A DNA stretch of 60,000 bases from Strigamia acuminata (taxonomy: Eukaryota; Arthropoda; Chilopoda; Geophilomorpha; Linotaeniidae), in contig OX442323.1 in NCBI GenBank assembly GCA_949358305.1, positions 5,148,001 through 5,208,000 on the forward strand. Direction: 5' to 3'. Made by a program: the position numbers and the translations under genes. The notes under the pieces are model-generated. The model searched no databases. It worked only from the letters and a program-made list of their open reading frames with translations, and had not been told where the DNA came from. Of the stretch, positions 13,001-24,235 are shown piece after piece (the first letter of the stretch is position 1; each line of letters starts with the position of its first letter).

Positions 13001-16000
13001 TGGCTGAATTCCGGCGTTGCTACACTACACCGTGAATTTAGCGCGATCGGTGCAAACCTCGGCCTATCCGAAGCTGAAGTGAAAACATGGAGGACGAACA
13101 GCGATCATTTTCGATATGAAAAATGAATGAGAAAAAGCGAAAAACACGGCCGCGTGATCTAAAACGAGCTGCACTGGAATGCACAGATGTCACGAGGGAA
13201 AGCCGACTACAGTAGCCCAGGGGTTGCTTTGTGTTTTCGCTCTTCTCTGAACCTCTGGCGGCCGCCACATCACAAGGCCGATGAGTTCATTCGCCAGATG
13301 GAGGGTTGGATTGGGAATAATGCGTGATTATTGGCTGGCTTATTTTACACCGTTCTTTCGCGCTCAGTTAAACAAAATTAAAAAATAAATTAAAAACAAA
13401 TATTTAAAAAAAAAAAAAAAAAATACATTTAAAAATTAAATTGCCGCCTTTTAAAATGTAAAACTGCGAGATTTGATCCGCGAGATTTCGTTGCTAAACC
13501 CCGGAACGTTTTATTTGGACACGATATAATATTTCCTATCAAAAATAACATTTTTTTAAGTCTTGAAAAAATCTTATAACGATGCAGGGATTCATTTGAT
13601 GACTCAATAAACGTCTGGAGCAGTCAACCAAAACTCCCAAATGGTAATAGGAAGGATGCGAGCTCATTTAAACCTCTCTAACCAAACGGGAATATTTTCG
13701 ACGGCAAACCCGCTCGCTCTCTATCGATATAAAAATCAACTAGAAAACCACATTTAACAAATTAAACTTAAATTTTAGAAAAAAAAATCAATGTCCCATT
13801 AATGAAAAACCCAAACTAAGCAAAATTTTCTCGCATTTTCCAAACTTGCAACGAAATTCAAAGCCCCATCTCGACCTAAATCCCTATACAAGACAACCCG
13901 TGAACCCATTTTCACTAATATGGGCCCCTAATACGTGTTAGAGACGCGGCATTCCCCATTTCTGAAGAGATAACGGCTGGCCAGAAGGATCATCTGTGGT
14001 CTCGTTCGTACGGCCACTCACCTTTAAACTGTTTATTGATCCAAAGACGAGCCCAAGTAGTGCCGGGTAATGCAACTCAGCTAAGTAAACTGCATCTCCC
14101 TGCCCCTTTTTCAAACAAACCCACTTAGCTAGGAAATAAATTTATTTTATGGAAAAAAAAAGAAAAAAAAAATTTAAAACGTGATTTATTTATTTATTTT
14201 TATTTGTTTAATTATTTATTTGTTAATTTCTAACTCGATGAACTCCAAAGAGCAAACAGACTCGACTCAATCCCAGTTTGACATTCTCACTCACCCTTTC
14301 GTCAACCAGTGGTTTGTTTACATTTGCAAGCTGTAATTCGGGGCTCGAAATCTAATTCGAACATCAACACGGAATCCGTCGCGAGCATCGTTTCGAATAC
14401 CGTGTTAACGTGTACTCAGTTATCTAGAAAACTGAAAAATCGAATTTTTTACCGATTAAGAGTCGCCCTCGAATTGTAGCCGTCCTCGAATAGTAGCCGC
14501 GGCTGAAACACCAAGAATACCGTATTTTTGCTAAAGTATGGTAATGTTTCCGTATTTAACCTCACGAATGATGAACGTACGGTTCGTTCGAGACGTTCAG
14601 ACTTCGTTCGTTACATTAAACAAATGTAACAAAACGAAAAACCGAAATTGTAATTGCTGACAAAAATGGCAGTTTTGAATAAGAGCCGCGGCTCTTAATC
14701 GATAAAATACGGTTATATTGCTTTTCTGGAAAACTGATCATGTAAACAAACCAATTTATTCGGAAAATTAAATTCCAGTTGTACGAGGTAGATTTTGGGC
14801 ATTTTGCGCATTGCAAACTACATGTAAACACACGTGCATGCGTAAAAGTGCGGTATTGACCGTAATATTTCGTACCTCTTATTAAAAATGGCGCCAATTA
14901 TAAACAAAAATAATATATTCCTTTGTTTTATAACAAATTTTAAAGCTTCTTGCTTTTGGGAGACATTACTTGAGCTAAATTTGATTTGTTTAGGTACTGA
15001 AATAGATTGACAACCATTTTGTTGCGTCAGATAATCAAAATGCATTATGGGTAAGTATAAATAAAATGCGAATTTTCACTTATTTGGAAAACTGTTAGCG
15101 TAGAAAATCTGCAAAGAGGAAAATTGAACTCACAACTTACAAGTGCAAACAACATCAGGTGCTGGCAGGCGTTGCAATTAAGTCTCCTTTGCTAGCCAAT
15201 AAAATGCCAATGATTGCATCTGTGAGCGAAAGAACAATTGAAAACGCGTCACGCTCAGAATCACGTTTTCTTCGACGACGACGCGACAGAATAAGCTTGT
15301 GTTTAGTTACCCAGATGGGAAAGGCGAACCACGCGCAACATTTACATATTTAATGTCGAGAATACAGGTAAATAATTAAGCGAGTGGCTAATTGCCTGTC
15401 CGGCGAAATAAAATATTGGGCCAATTTAGCCATTTCATTGTTCTCACGTTTGCCGAGTAAAAATACCGAAAAATAAGTCGAGAATTTCACGTTATCTTCA
15501 ATTCATGATTATATTTGATCGTTTCCAACCGATCCAATCTAAATAAACAATTTAATCGTAACGTTACGATCGTTTTTCAAGCTAAAACGATAAAAAAATG
15601 ACCCAATTCACTCTCCTTTTATCTATTAAATAAAATAATAAAAATTAAAGTTCAAAATTAAAAAAATAAGACAAAAATAATTAAAAATTGGCCAATTAAA
15701 TTTTAAAATGAAAAACACTCACCCAGTATCTAATCTTAGCTCTCGCCAGCCAATTTTCGCGTTCTCTTATTAACCCTCAAACAATTTTTCGTCCAAATCA
15801 TGTGACACGTGTGTCACGCTTCAAGCGCATTCCTCTCTCGCAATCTTATCATCGACCAGAATCAAACCTTCGCTTCCCTTTCCCCTCGTATCTCTTTTTG
15901 GGCCCTAAAATTTACGACTGTGAGCAAACAAAAGCTTCACGTCTCAATTTGCTGCTAGTGCAATACTTGTCACTCCCTCCTCCATCTTAACCACAATTTT

Positions 16001-19000
16001 TGACCTCACACCGTGTAGGTGTACTAAAAATTGGCCAACATTTCGCTTTTCTCGCAAAATTTGTCACATCAAACCCTCCACCAGTTGTTGATTGCAACTT
16101 CTTCCAATTTCACGTACAAGACGTCAGCACGGTGTGCGACCGACATCTTTAACTGAACTTTTCACCGGTGACAACAGTTGGATCCCAAGGTCTCCGTTTC
16201 ACCCTCCGCGCAGCCATTTCCCAAGACGAAATTAGTACTTTACCGTTCCACCTCGTTCAAACGCCCGGGCGTTTAATATTTTTTTGAGCCGACCCTCCCG
16301 GCGCCAATTTGAAGCCCGGCATTTATTCGAGCCCGGTGTATAACCAAAAAATCGGCAATTTTTCGCAAAAAATGTAAGTTTTCTGCAACATTCACCATTT
16401 TTTGGCAAAAAATCGGCCAAAAAATCGGTTCTGATTGGCTTTTGGCTTCTTCTGTGATTGGTTGAGCAGATTACCTCTCACCCGATTTTTTGGCCGATTT
16501 TTTGCCAAAAAATGGTAAAAAATCGGCCAAAAAATCGGGTGAGAGGTAATCTGCTCAACCAATCACAGAAGAAGCCAAAAGCCAATCAGAACTGTCGGTG
16601 CATACTAATGAATATGACTCATGACGAAGCGCTTAATCGGGACTGGAACCAATTACGAAAATCGCCGATGACTGCCCGGCGCTAAAACGGGCCTGGTGTC
16701 TTAATGAACCCGGGCGTTTAAACGAGGCGGTACGTAATTCAAGGGGGGGGGGGCGACAGCCCTCTTTGTTGGGCATTTCTTAGGAAAAAAAAAAAAGTTA
16801 TCATATTTAGGTAACCGAAACTGGATTCGATGAAATAAACGCACTTCATGTCGGACCCCTCGATGCATGGGTCCCCGTTTCGATATTTTCCCCACTCTGC
16901 AAAATTTATCGTTTCAATTTAAAAGAGATTAAAGAAAAGCGAAGCATTAAAATTGATTTTCCGCAGCAAAATCCCCTTTAAATATTAAACACTTTTCTCC
17001 AAGAAACAATTCCAAACTCATTTACTGCAACGGCGAGGTCCCCGAAGTGACGGCGAGGGCTAATAATTGGGTGTAGAGCAGTAGTAGAGAAAAGGGGTCA
17101 ATTTGAAATGCAACATCATCGATTCTAAGCCAAGAGTTATGTGTGCAACTAATGAAATTAAATTGGTTTCAAAAAGCCTTTTACAGTTTGGAAATTAAGC
17201 AACTGCCACGCCAATTACCTGTAACACAATTTACAGCTGTTCGAATCAGATTAGGAAACAACTTGCTTCATTGCCAAATTCAAATGTCGTTAACAAACAA
17301 CACCGCCATTAATTGATTGAATTTAATTTATAAGAAAACAATAAATACCTTTAAGCATTTGTTTGACATCTCTAGCAGCTCCACATGAGGTGAATTTTTT
17401 TACTATATCCAAAGCAGTTTGGTCATAGGAGTTCGTCCTGTTTACATCAACACCGCTCTAATGGAAGAATATAAAACATTTAGCTTCTGAAATCTGACAC
17501 TGCGCGGCGCCACGGACTAGTCTAAGGCGCTTCTAAGCAGATGATATTTTTGTTTGGATTATGGGGTAAACAAAGTGACATATTGTTAATTAAAATTAAT
17601 TTTGTTTACATTAATTGTATTATTAAAAAATATGTACATTTTTTTTTATAGATGAAATTTTGTTTACACAATTTATCAAAATCTGTTTATATGGAAATTT
17701 TAATCATCTTACTTCGAATAAAAGTTGTGCAACATCTCTCTTCCCACACAGTGCAGCTTCATGCAGACAAGTGCCCTGCAAAGTGGACCTATTGATGTTG
17801 ATACCAGCCTTGAGCAAAAGTCTGCAAAATACATTTATTCAGTTGTAAAGCCAAGTAAAAAAGAAGAGAAAAAAAATGCAAAGTTATTTCTACACTCCCA
17901 GGGGCAGCAGTGATAAATATAGTCGTAGTTTCCAGCACTAAAAGCCTTATCTGTGCATTTAGTGTGCAGATTGTAGGCACATGTTGTTCACTCGCTTACT
18001 TTATTGTGTCGCCATCTGGAGATAAACCACCGAGGTTAATTTTCATCCCTCCCAATTCCCAAACCCATTATTATCCCTTCAAAAAATAAAAATAAATGTA
18101 TATAAATATAAGAAAAATACAAAAAAAAAATTGTCCTTGAATTTAAACTAAGGGCAATGATTTGTCACTGTTGCCCATAACGCACAGGACTTGATTGATT
18201 ATTCCTTGGCTAATTAATCAATTTTCTTTCTTCATTTATCTTGCAAAATTCACAATAGTGTATAAATCAATTCTAATGTTCTAAAAAAAAAATTAACATT
18301 TCTCACGTGATCAAAACACCGGCTACGCTATTTTCAGTTATTATAGTGTAGTGTTATAGTGTTATAAGTTTTCCACTAAATAACAAATTAATAGCCAAAT
18401 CTAGCGCTAAAGGCCGTCATTACACATGGGAAATACACCTTGAAACACCATATCATACCCCTAGACAACAATAAAGCAATAACCAAAACCTAAACTTGTG
18501 TCTTTTGTGTATTTCGTGGAATTTATCATCGTGTGTGTTGCGTCCAGCACCTCGTGGCCCTCCCCTGACCATGTTGCGTCCGTCCGAACACTCACAATAA
18601 CGGATCGGCCGCTTATCGAAACGATCAGTACACGTAACAATACTTATAGGCTTAATAACGGGAATTTTTATAAGGAAAAAGTACCTGCCGCAAACTGTTT
18701 AATCTGACGTAGAAATACGGTAATTTAAATTTTGAGTTTCTCGGATCTTGCAGTATTTATCCGACAATGTAAAATAACCGGTTAAGTTGTAACTTCCGTG
18801 GTTTGTCTTACCTGTGATCGTTTTATCCAAGTATTTTACTAGGATGAATTGCTAAGTTCCTTGGCGTCCTTTTGGTGGCTACCTTTTAATATAGGTAATC
18901 ATGTAGCCAAGTGCACCACACTCTATACTCCACATTTTTTTTTATTTCTACAGAAAAATTAATTTTAATTTTTTGTTTCTTCACCCTTAAAAATTCCTCC

Positions 19001-22000
19001 ATCCAAACCAATTACCACCAAGTTGATTCACTCTACTAATATTTACTGACAACGTCATCTCTTTCGTTTTTTTTCCCTTTAGGAATGAGGTCCAAAACAA
19101 ACTGTCTTGTTTACTCGTATTTGCGGTCGCAAGCAAAGCAACACAACGTGCCTGCATGAAAATAATTCATTTAAGCTTATGATAGCTTTTCGCACGGATA
19201 CAGTGGAAATGAGAAGTTTCCGCATGAATTACACTAGCAATATACGAGCCCCTGCTGAGTGGACAGATAATGAAAGCAAAACTACTCGCCGCACTAAGAC
19301 ATTCAGACTATACTTGAACCGAACGGCTAGGCAGCGAGAAAAGCGAGAAAAGGTCATTCGACTCAAACCTAAAGGTTGTAATTAACTCAAATACAGAGGC
19401 TGGCATTTCAAAGAGAATTAAAAACATTAAATTCGAGGAAAAACTCTGTTCAACTCCATTCAATTTTCCCCCTGCGTGTTTTTTTCTTCTCTATTATGTA
19501 TGCCACAGGTTGCTTTATTCAATTTGTCATTTTTCACAATAGAGCGCGCTGCAAGGCACATCTGGCCAACTTCACCCAGCCCAACTTCCTGGCAAAATTT
19601 GCATAAAATCTGGGACATAATTTGTGGTGAATATTAAACATTTCACCTGACTATATCCGCATGTCCATTTTTGGCAGCAAGGTGAAGGCAAGTGGTGCGA
19701 GTGTTATCTAATGTGTCCTGAGGGGAATCTTCCAGCAGCGGAGAACATCGATTGCTATTTAATAGCAATTCCACTACCTAAAGCAGATGGATAAATTTAA
19801 AATGTACATAGAAAATCACGAAATTATGCCGCCGCTTTGAAATACATAAAATCATTAGGGGTATTCAAAAGTCGACGCGTTCTCGCTAAAGACAACAACC
19901 GACTGGATAACATCAACAAATAAATTGTTATTCATACAATTAATATTTTGCTTCATATCTTAGTAAATTTTATAATTTCTGCTCAAAACATGACCGAAAA
20001 AAGACTTTTGCCGTCTCAAACTACGTAATGTAGTGGAACGGTATTTTTTATCCCCATGCGTTACGGACCGGTAAGTTAGCATTGCTCCACTAAGCCTAGC
20101 GTATTTTCGATTCTAATACTACGTTTATATGCATGGAATATTTCAAGTTAGATGAAATATTCCGCGTGTACAACTGTCATGTAAACAGGGATGACGAGGA
20201 TAATTCGAGTAGTGAATAATCCCTCGCAGAAGGTTGTTTAATTCGAGTGAACTCAAACTATTTTTATTGCGCATGCGTGCATCGCTTCCGGCGAATTATT
20301 TTCTCCATGTAAACAAAAAAATTTGATTTTTTCACCACTTGAATTATTCACCACTCAAAATATTCTTCGTAAACGTGGTATGAAACGTACTTCGTTTGTT
20401 ACATTAAACAAATTATGATTCAATAAGAGTGTGCCTTTCAATATCACTTGACAATTCGATTCTAATATCACACTTTATAATATTAATCTTAAAAATAACA
20501 CATTAAACTTAAATAAATCAAAGAATATTAATTATTAGATTAGATGGTATAAGACATGTTACAATCGATGGTGTAGCTCTATGGACTTATTCTGCTGTGG
20601 TTTACGTCTTTATGATGTCAGATTTACGTCCTTAAATTATCCATTGGACATTTCAAAGTCTCAGAAATGTATTTGCAATTTTTTAACATTCTAGCCACCA
20701 TTTAAAAATGTTTCAGTTTTCGGTCATAGTGAGAACCACGCCTGATTTTTTTTATTTATTTGAATACCCCTACGAACGTTCCGGGTCAATTCATGTGACC
20801 CAGCATGATTTTAAACTTCAACAGGTCGGAAAACACGATTTTTCAACGTTTGATTTATTAACCTTCAGTCTTCCAAATTCACAGGCCAAATCAAGAGGCG
20901 TTTTGTGACTCTTATTGCGAATCAAAAGACCAGCGTGATAATAAAGTAGTAATTTCGTCTGCAAAAAAAAAAAATTAATTAACTAAAAACATAAAAAGAT
21001 CGTATAAAAAAAATCAATGTTCTAATTAAATAGCAATTCATATTTCAACTACATTGTACATTCAATGCAAGAAATTAATTTCACGCTTCAAGCGCCCCCA
21101 TAAAGCATAATAAAGCAAATTATAAAATAAAATAAAAATGATTTAAATATAAAAACTAATTTTCTAATTTTTCAACCCACCACTAAATCAAAAAAAGAAA
21201 ACGAGGTATGAATTAAACATTTCTTATTTAACTTCTATATTAAAAAAAACAATCTACCCTCAAGAAGTAAAAAAAAAAAAAAAATCTTTAAGGAAGATAG
21301 AAAATTGGATAATGTTAGAGGTCTGACGAGATGAGAAAAGTCTTTGGGCATTTTCAAATTTAATAGCATGATACAGTTTCGGAATTTGATTCGACGCTAC
21401 AGTCTTCACTTACCACTTCATAATGGCCATGCTGGCAGGCTAAATGGAGAGGTGTCTCGCCCTCGCCGGCTTGCTCGTTCAACGAGCTGTTCCATTGCAA
21501 AAGTAACTCCACAGGAGCGGGACGTCCTTGCCACGCGGCGTAATGAATTGGACGCATGCCTGTGACAGCGTTAATTAATCAGTTCATATCATTAACACCA
21601 CCAAACGGTTTAAGGTATTACACAATGTGAAAAAATAAATTTTGTTTTTCAATTTCGATTACCGCAAAGCTCACCAATTTTATTGTACAAATCACCAATT
21701 TTGTTATAAAATTCACCAATTTTGTTGTAAAAAAAACTAATTTTGTTGTAAAAATCACCAATTTTGTTGTAAAATCACCAATTTTGTAGTAAAAATCACC
21801 AATTCTGTAGTAAAAATCACCAATTTTGTTGTAAAAATCACCAATTTTGTTGTAAAAATCACCAATTTTGTTGTGAAAATCACCAATTTTGTAGTAAAAA
21901 ATCACCGATATTTTGCTAAAACCGCCTGGTTCAAAAAAGTATTAAATACCCGTTCATTTATTCGGAGCTTTACGGTATCTTAGATTGGAAATTCCACCGT

Positions 22001-22157
22001 TTTCCAGCCAAAACGTGATGACAACTAATTAAAATATTTCCCACTTCCATATTTCTTACCTCTCATATCCTTAATGTTAACTGCAGCTCCACTCTCCAAT
22101 AACAACTTCATTATTTCCACATTTCCCATTAAAGCTGCTTGATGGAGGCCCGACATG
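1058..22157 (-). CDS. ckn: Caskin: ankyrin-repeat and SH3 scaffold protein, partial at both ends (8 exons)
   Basis: Exons in transcript order: 22157-22060, 21559-21414, 20958-20863, 19777-19647, 17821-17713, 17457-17349, 5912-5818 and 1169-1058. All have AG/GT junctions and the phases join without a break. The first six encode consecutive ankyrin units, with [72 protein letters not shown] and [13 protein letters not shown] visible. The last two encode the SH3 domain, including [14 protein letters not shown] and [13 protein letters not shown]. This exact order, including the SH3 directly after the final ankyrin unit, is that of Caskin proteins, which bind CASK in vertebrates and act with Lar in fly axon guidance. 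The first exon shown begins with the last base of a split codon, so at least one 5' exon is missing. The C-terminal SAM and proline-rich part lies beyond the left edge. Only junctions inferred by eye support the boundaries. Confidence 0.9.
2345..2406. repeat. Pair of perfect palindromes around GATATATC
   Basis: GTGATATATCAC at 2345-2356 and TGCGATATATCGCA at 2393-2406 are both perfect dyads sharing the core GATATATC, about 48 bp apart centre to centre. This spacing could reflect a protein-binding dyad or a decayed transposon end. The surrounding sequence gives no other clue. Confidence 0.35.
3059..3155. repeat. 28-bp perfect inverted repeat (hairpin)
   Basis: The arms 3059-3086 and 3128-3155 are perfect reverse complements separated by 41 bp; the left arm begins TGCTAAAATAAAG. 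It sits directly upstream of a segment (about 3180-3385) related to the long inverted-repeat element at 7463-8350, so it may be part of one degraded element. Confidence 0.6.
3180..3385. mobile_element. Fragment related to the 7463-8350 inverted-repeat element
   Basis: The motif GAGATGTCAGTTGTCCGCCA recurs at about 3269 and 8217, and the reverse complement of the 7490-7580 arm is similar. Matching blocks include CCGCCATTTG followed by CCGCAAAA. The overlapping 67-codon plus-strand frame has no recognisable content and is not called. Confidence 0.5.
4726..5029. mobile_element. MITE-like inverted-repeat element with ATGTTTACATGTACTCAC ends
   Basis: Both ends carry the same 18-bp terminal inverted repeat, ATGTTTACATGTACTCAC. 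The inner block TTTAGTTTTCCGAATAAGTC recurs in the element ending at 10402, and inverted related sequence occurs at 14401-15105. No coding capacity is visible, so this is a short non-autonomous member of a family with at least three copies in the caskin introns. Confidence 0.7.
7463..8350. mobile_element. Long inverted-repeat (foldback-like) element
   Basis: The element starts TACAGGATTTCACATC and ends with the near reverse complement of it. Long imperfect arms follow. The segment TATTAGAGAGTTTGCGGGAT near 7655 is matched in reverse near 8115-8155, and ATAACTGTAGTTCAGTTTTA near 7580 is matched near 8180-8197. The centre holds no ORF. A related fragment lies at 3180-3385. Confidence 0.65.
9930..10402. 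mobile_element. Second copy of the ATGTTTACATGTACTCA-end element
   Basis: The right end, about 10281-10402, matches the right end of the 4726-5029 element almost base for base, ending GAGTACATGTAAACAT. The interior (about 10010-10260) matches, in reverse orientation, the 14760-15060 segment, for example the AAACAAATCAAATTTAACTC block and the ATATTACGGTCAGTACTGCA block. The left end near 9930 is diverged and only approximate. Confidence 0.55.
14401..15105. mobile_element. Third copy, inverted, of the ATGTTTACATGTACTCA-end element, carrying an insertion
   Basis: It starts with GTACTCAGTTATCTAGAAAA close to the left edge and runs in the opposite orientation to the 9930-10402 copy. The region 14760-15060 is the reverse complement of about 10010-10260. 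Between the terminal block and the interior lies a separate inverted-repeat insertion (14451-14708). Confidence 0.55.
14451..14708. mobile_element. Inverted-repeat insertion nested in the 14401-15105 element
   Basis: The ends are ACCGATTAAGAG on the left and CTCTTAATCGATAA on the right, and it interrupts sequence that is continuous in the related copies. The right side also contains AAGAGCCGCGGCTCTT, a perfect 16-bp palindrome. No coding frame is seen. Confidence 0.55.
16241..16732. mobile_element. Inverted-repeat element with CGCCCGGG ends and a large central palindrome
   Basis: The left end reads TACCGTTCCACCTCGTTC followed by AAACGCCCGGGCG. The right end is the near reverse complement, CGTTTAAACGAGGCGGTA, preceded by CCCGGG. 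Inside is a perfect 76-bp inverted repeat, listed separately. No protein-coding capacity is apparent. The GC-rich ends contrast with the AT-rich surroundings. Confidence 0.65.
16428..16592. repeat. Perfect 76-bp inverted repeat with a 13-bp loop
   Basis: The arms 16428-16503 and 16517-16592 are exact reverse complements by manual check. The left arm starts GTTCTGATTGGCTTTTGGC. The element TTGGCCGATTTTTTG is itself repeated around the loop. Transcribed, this would form one long hairpin. Confidence 0.85.
17822..19646 (-). other. Caskin intron between ankyrin exons
   Basis: AT-rich intron of about 1.8 kb flanked by ankyrin exons that join in frame (AG|A). I see no repeat with clear borders and no gene; the plus-strand frame at 19107-19385 has no recognisable domain. 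Confidence 0.55.
20118..20380. mobile_element. MITE-like element in a caskin intron
   Basis: The ends are an imperfect inverted repeat: ACTACGTTTATATGCATGGA on the left and, read in reverse, TACCACGTTTACGAAGAATA on the right. The interior is non-coding and includes CATGTAAACAGGGATGACG. It lies between the exons at 19647-19777 and 20863-20958. Confidence 0.5.
21672..21905. repeat. 21-bp tandem repeat (about 11 copies) in a caskin intron
   Basis: The unit is close to CACCAATTTTGTTGTAAAAAT, with copies of 20-22 bp and small substitutions such as GTAGT for GTTGT. It lies between the exons at 21414-21559 and 22060-22157. The minus-strand open frame over it is only a consequence of a repeat unit without stops in that frame. 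Confidence 0.9.
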
Positions 22158-24235
22158 CTAAAATCAAAACACGTAAATTACTTAACGTCAAAACCACATG
22201 CAACCACTCGTAAAACAACTCAAACAATTTTTATTACATTTCAACCTACAACCTAAAAAAAAAAATTAAAAAAAATATATATAATATACAAAATAAAATA
22301 ATCTAAATTCAGAGCAGGTTTTTGCTTCGCCATCACCAAAAAAATATAATTCTCTTGTCGTCATAAAAAAAAACTGCTGGGTGGATAACCGTTATTTACA
22401 TTCTTGTCAGACACGATATAAATTAAAAACCAAGTGGTAGAAGTGGTTCGTTATAATTTTTTCATACCTAATTTTTTTTTTTAATTTTTTTTTTTTAATT
22501 TTAAAATTTAATTAAATAAAATTTAAATACAAAAAAAAATATAATCAAGTCGAGTATTTTTATTGTACTCAAAACCAATTACAATTTGAATCAACACAGC
22601 GAGACACGACCATCCATCATTTTGTTATTATTTTCACTCGCACCACCCGACAGCAGATAATGAAACTTCACATGTATCATCTTTACACTTTAAAAATTAA
22701 TGGGATTAAATAATTACGCCGATTTTAATGGAATCAAATTCTAAATAGATTTAAATTACTCAACAAAAAAGAAAATTATTACCCGGTACCAAGTGCCTAA
22801 TTTAAAGGTCATAAAACGCGCTTTCCATTCATTTATTTCCATGTTGTTTGCACCCCCTGATAAATTCAAGCAGCAGAAAAGTAGGCTTCACTGCACTGCA
22901 GTCGCCGCCTCTAAGCCTAAAGTCGATTGTTAACAATTTATAAATAGATTTAATTTTCCTTGTTGACCAAATTATCCAGTTTTACATATATATTAAGTGA
23001 CTGGCAACCGGGGGGAAATGCGGTTTGATTCCCACTCCTGATTCGCTGACTTTTACATACTTAATTAGCATCTTTCAAGTCCGCCGTATGTCACCCTTAA
23101 TGATGTTTAACAATGAGTTAATTACTGAATCAAATTATACAATTGTGATATTTCACCAATTTTGCAGCTTATTGCGTAGATCCGTTTGACTTTGTCTTGT
23201 GGAACTCATGCGTAGAATCGATGGAAATATCGCATTTGTTAATTAAACTACGCTATTAAATCCCATTCGTTGCAGACTGCAAACTTAAATTGTGTGAAAG
23301 CTATTTCAACAAGTTATTGCACTTCCCCAAGTAACTTGAGCCCTTAATCCCACAAACTTACACTTGTTTAATTTATAAAAATAAAAGTTCGCGAGTATTA
23401 CTTTCGTGAAACAATAATTTTCCAAGATGACTGAATAATATTTCCCTTTCACATTTCCGCCACCTTTGTGTTCCAATTAGGGTTTCTGAAACGAAAATGT
23501 CCGAACGTGAAACTACGTTTTAACGTAAAACTACGTCTAATAAGAAGACAACCCTCGTTACAGAAACGGAAACGGAAACACAGACGGCGTCAGAAACAAA
23601 AACAATGAAACAAATAACAATAAAACCACAACAAATAATAAATATGTTGGTGTGTATATTCATTAAGCACGCTTGCAGAGAAGAAGAAGAAGATTTATTC
23701 TCTATTTCCTCATCGAACAACAACGATACAAAGCAAGTTGCTAAGGCAACCCGAGAAAATACATAACTACGAGACTTATGTTAACAACAATCATTTAATC
23801 GCTTTAGCGCTTAAAAACTAACTCTCACAAAATAAACCCACAACAGTCTTTACTCCCGTTTCCCAAATTTCTCGTTAAACGTATTTTCACAGACTCTAGT
23901 TCCACCATGACCTTGGTGGACCAAAAAAAAAATACTTCATGACTTGTAATTTCCATCAAGGTTGGGTAATTGCACTTCACCATCTCAGTTTGACCAAGCC
24001 ATGACCAATCAAAGAATTAGTGCCAATGGGAATGATTCTATTGTTTTGTTTGTGTATATCTCTTGTTATAATGATTAGAGTATTAACAATCAAGTGACAT
24101 TTTATGTTGCCAAATTCTCTATCATTAATTAATCAAATCTGCTGTTATCTTCTTCTCCTAATGCATTAGCCAAGCTCGAATTCTCTGCTTATCAACAATT
24201 TCACTAGACCAATTTCGCCAGACCATTCCACAACA
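22158..24235. other. Caskin upstream intron or intergenic region before the SLC46 array
   Basis: About 2.1 kb separates the first visible caskin exon (minus strand) from transporter gene A (plus strand). I searched it for the missing caskin exon, which should end in a Gly codon split GG|C, and found none. It should contain the promoter of gene A. The minus-strand frame at 23520-23723 has no recognisable content. Confidence 0.5.

Larger units (their letters stand above)
5913..17348 (-). other. Large caskin intron (11.4 kb) between ankyrin and SH3 coding exons
   Basis: The exons on either side join within one codon (G|AG), so no coding exon is missing here. The region contains four inverted-repeat elements listed separately, A/T tracts and no convincing nested gene. 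Plus- and minus-strand frames of 60-134 codons in it (for example 12631-13035) are low-complexity or out of context. Confidence 0.65.

Noticed and set aside
12631-13126. Plus-strand frames of 134 and 108 codons in the large caskin intron
   Set aside because: Lysine runs come from A-rich tracts; no domain, no conserved start and no splice context.
21618-21905. 95-codon minus-strand frame of repeated KIGDF.N units
   Set aside because: It is the translation of a 21-bp intronic tandem repeat.
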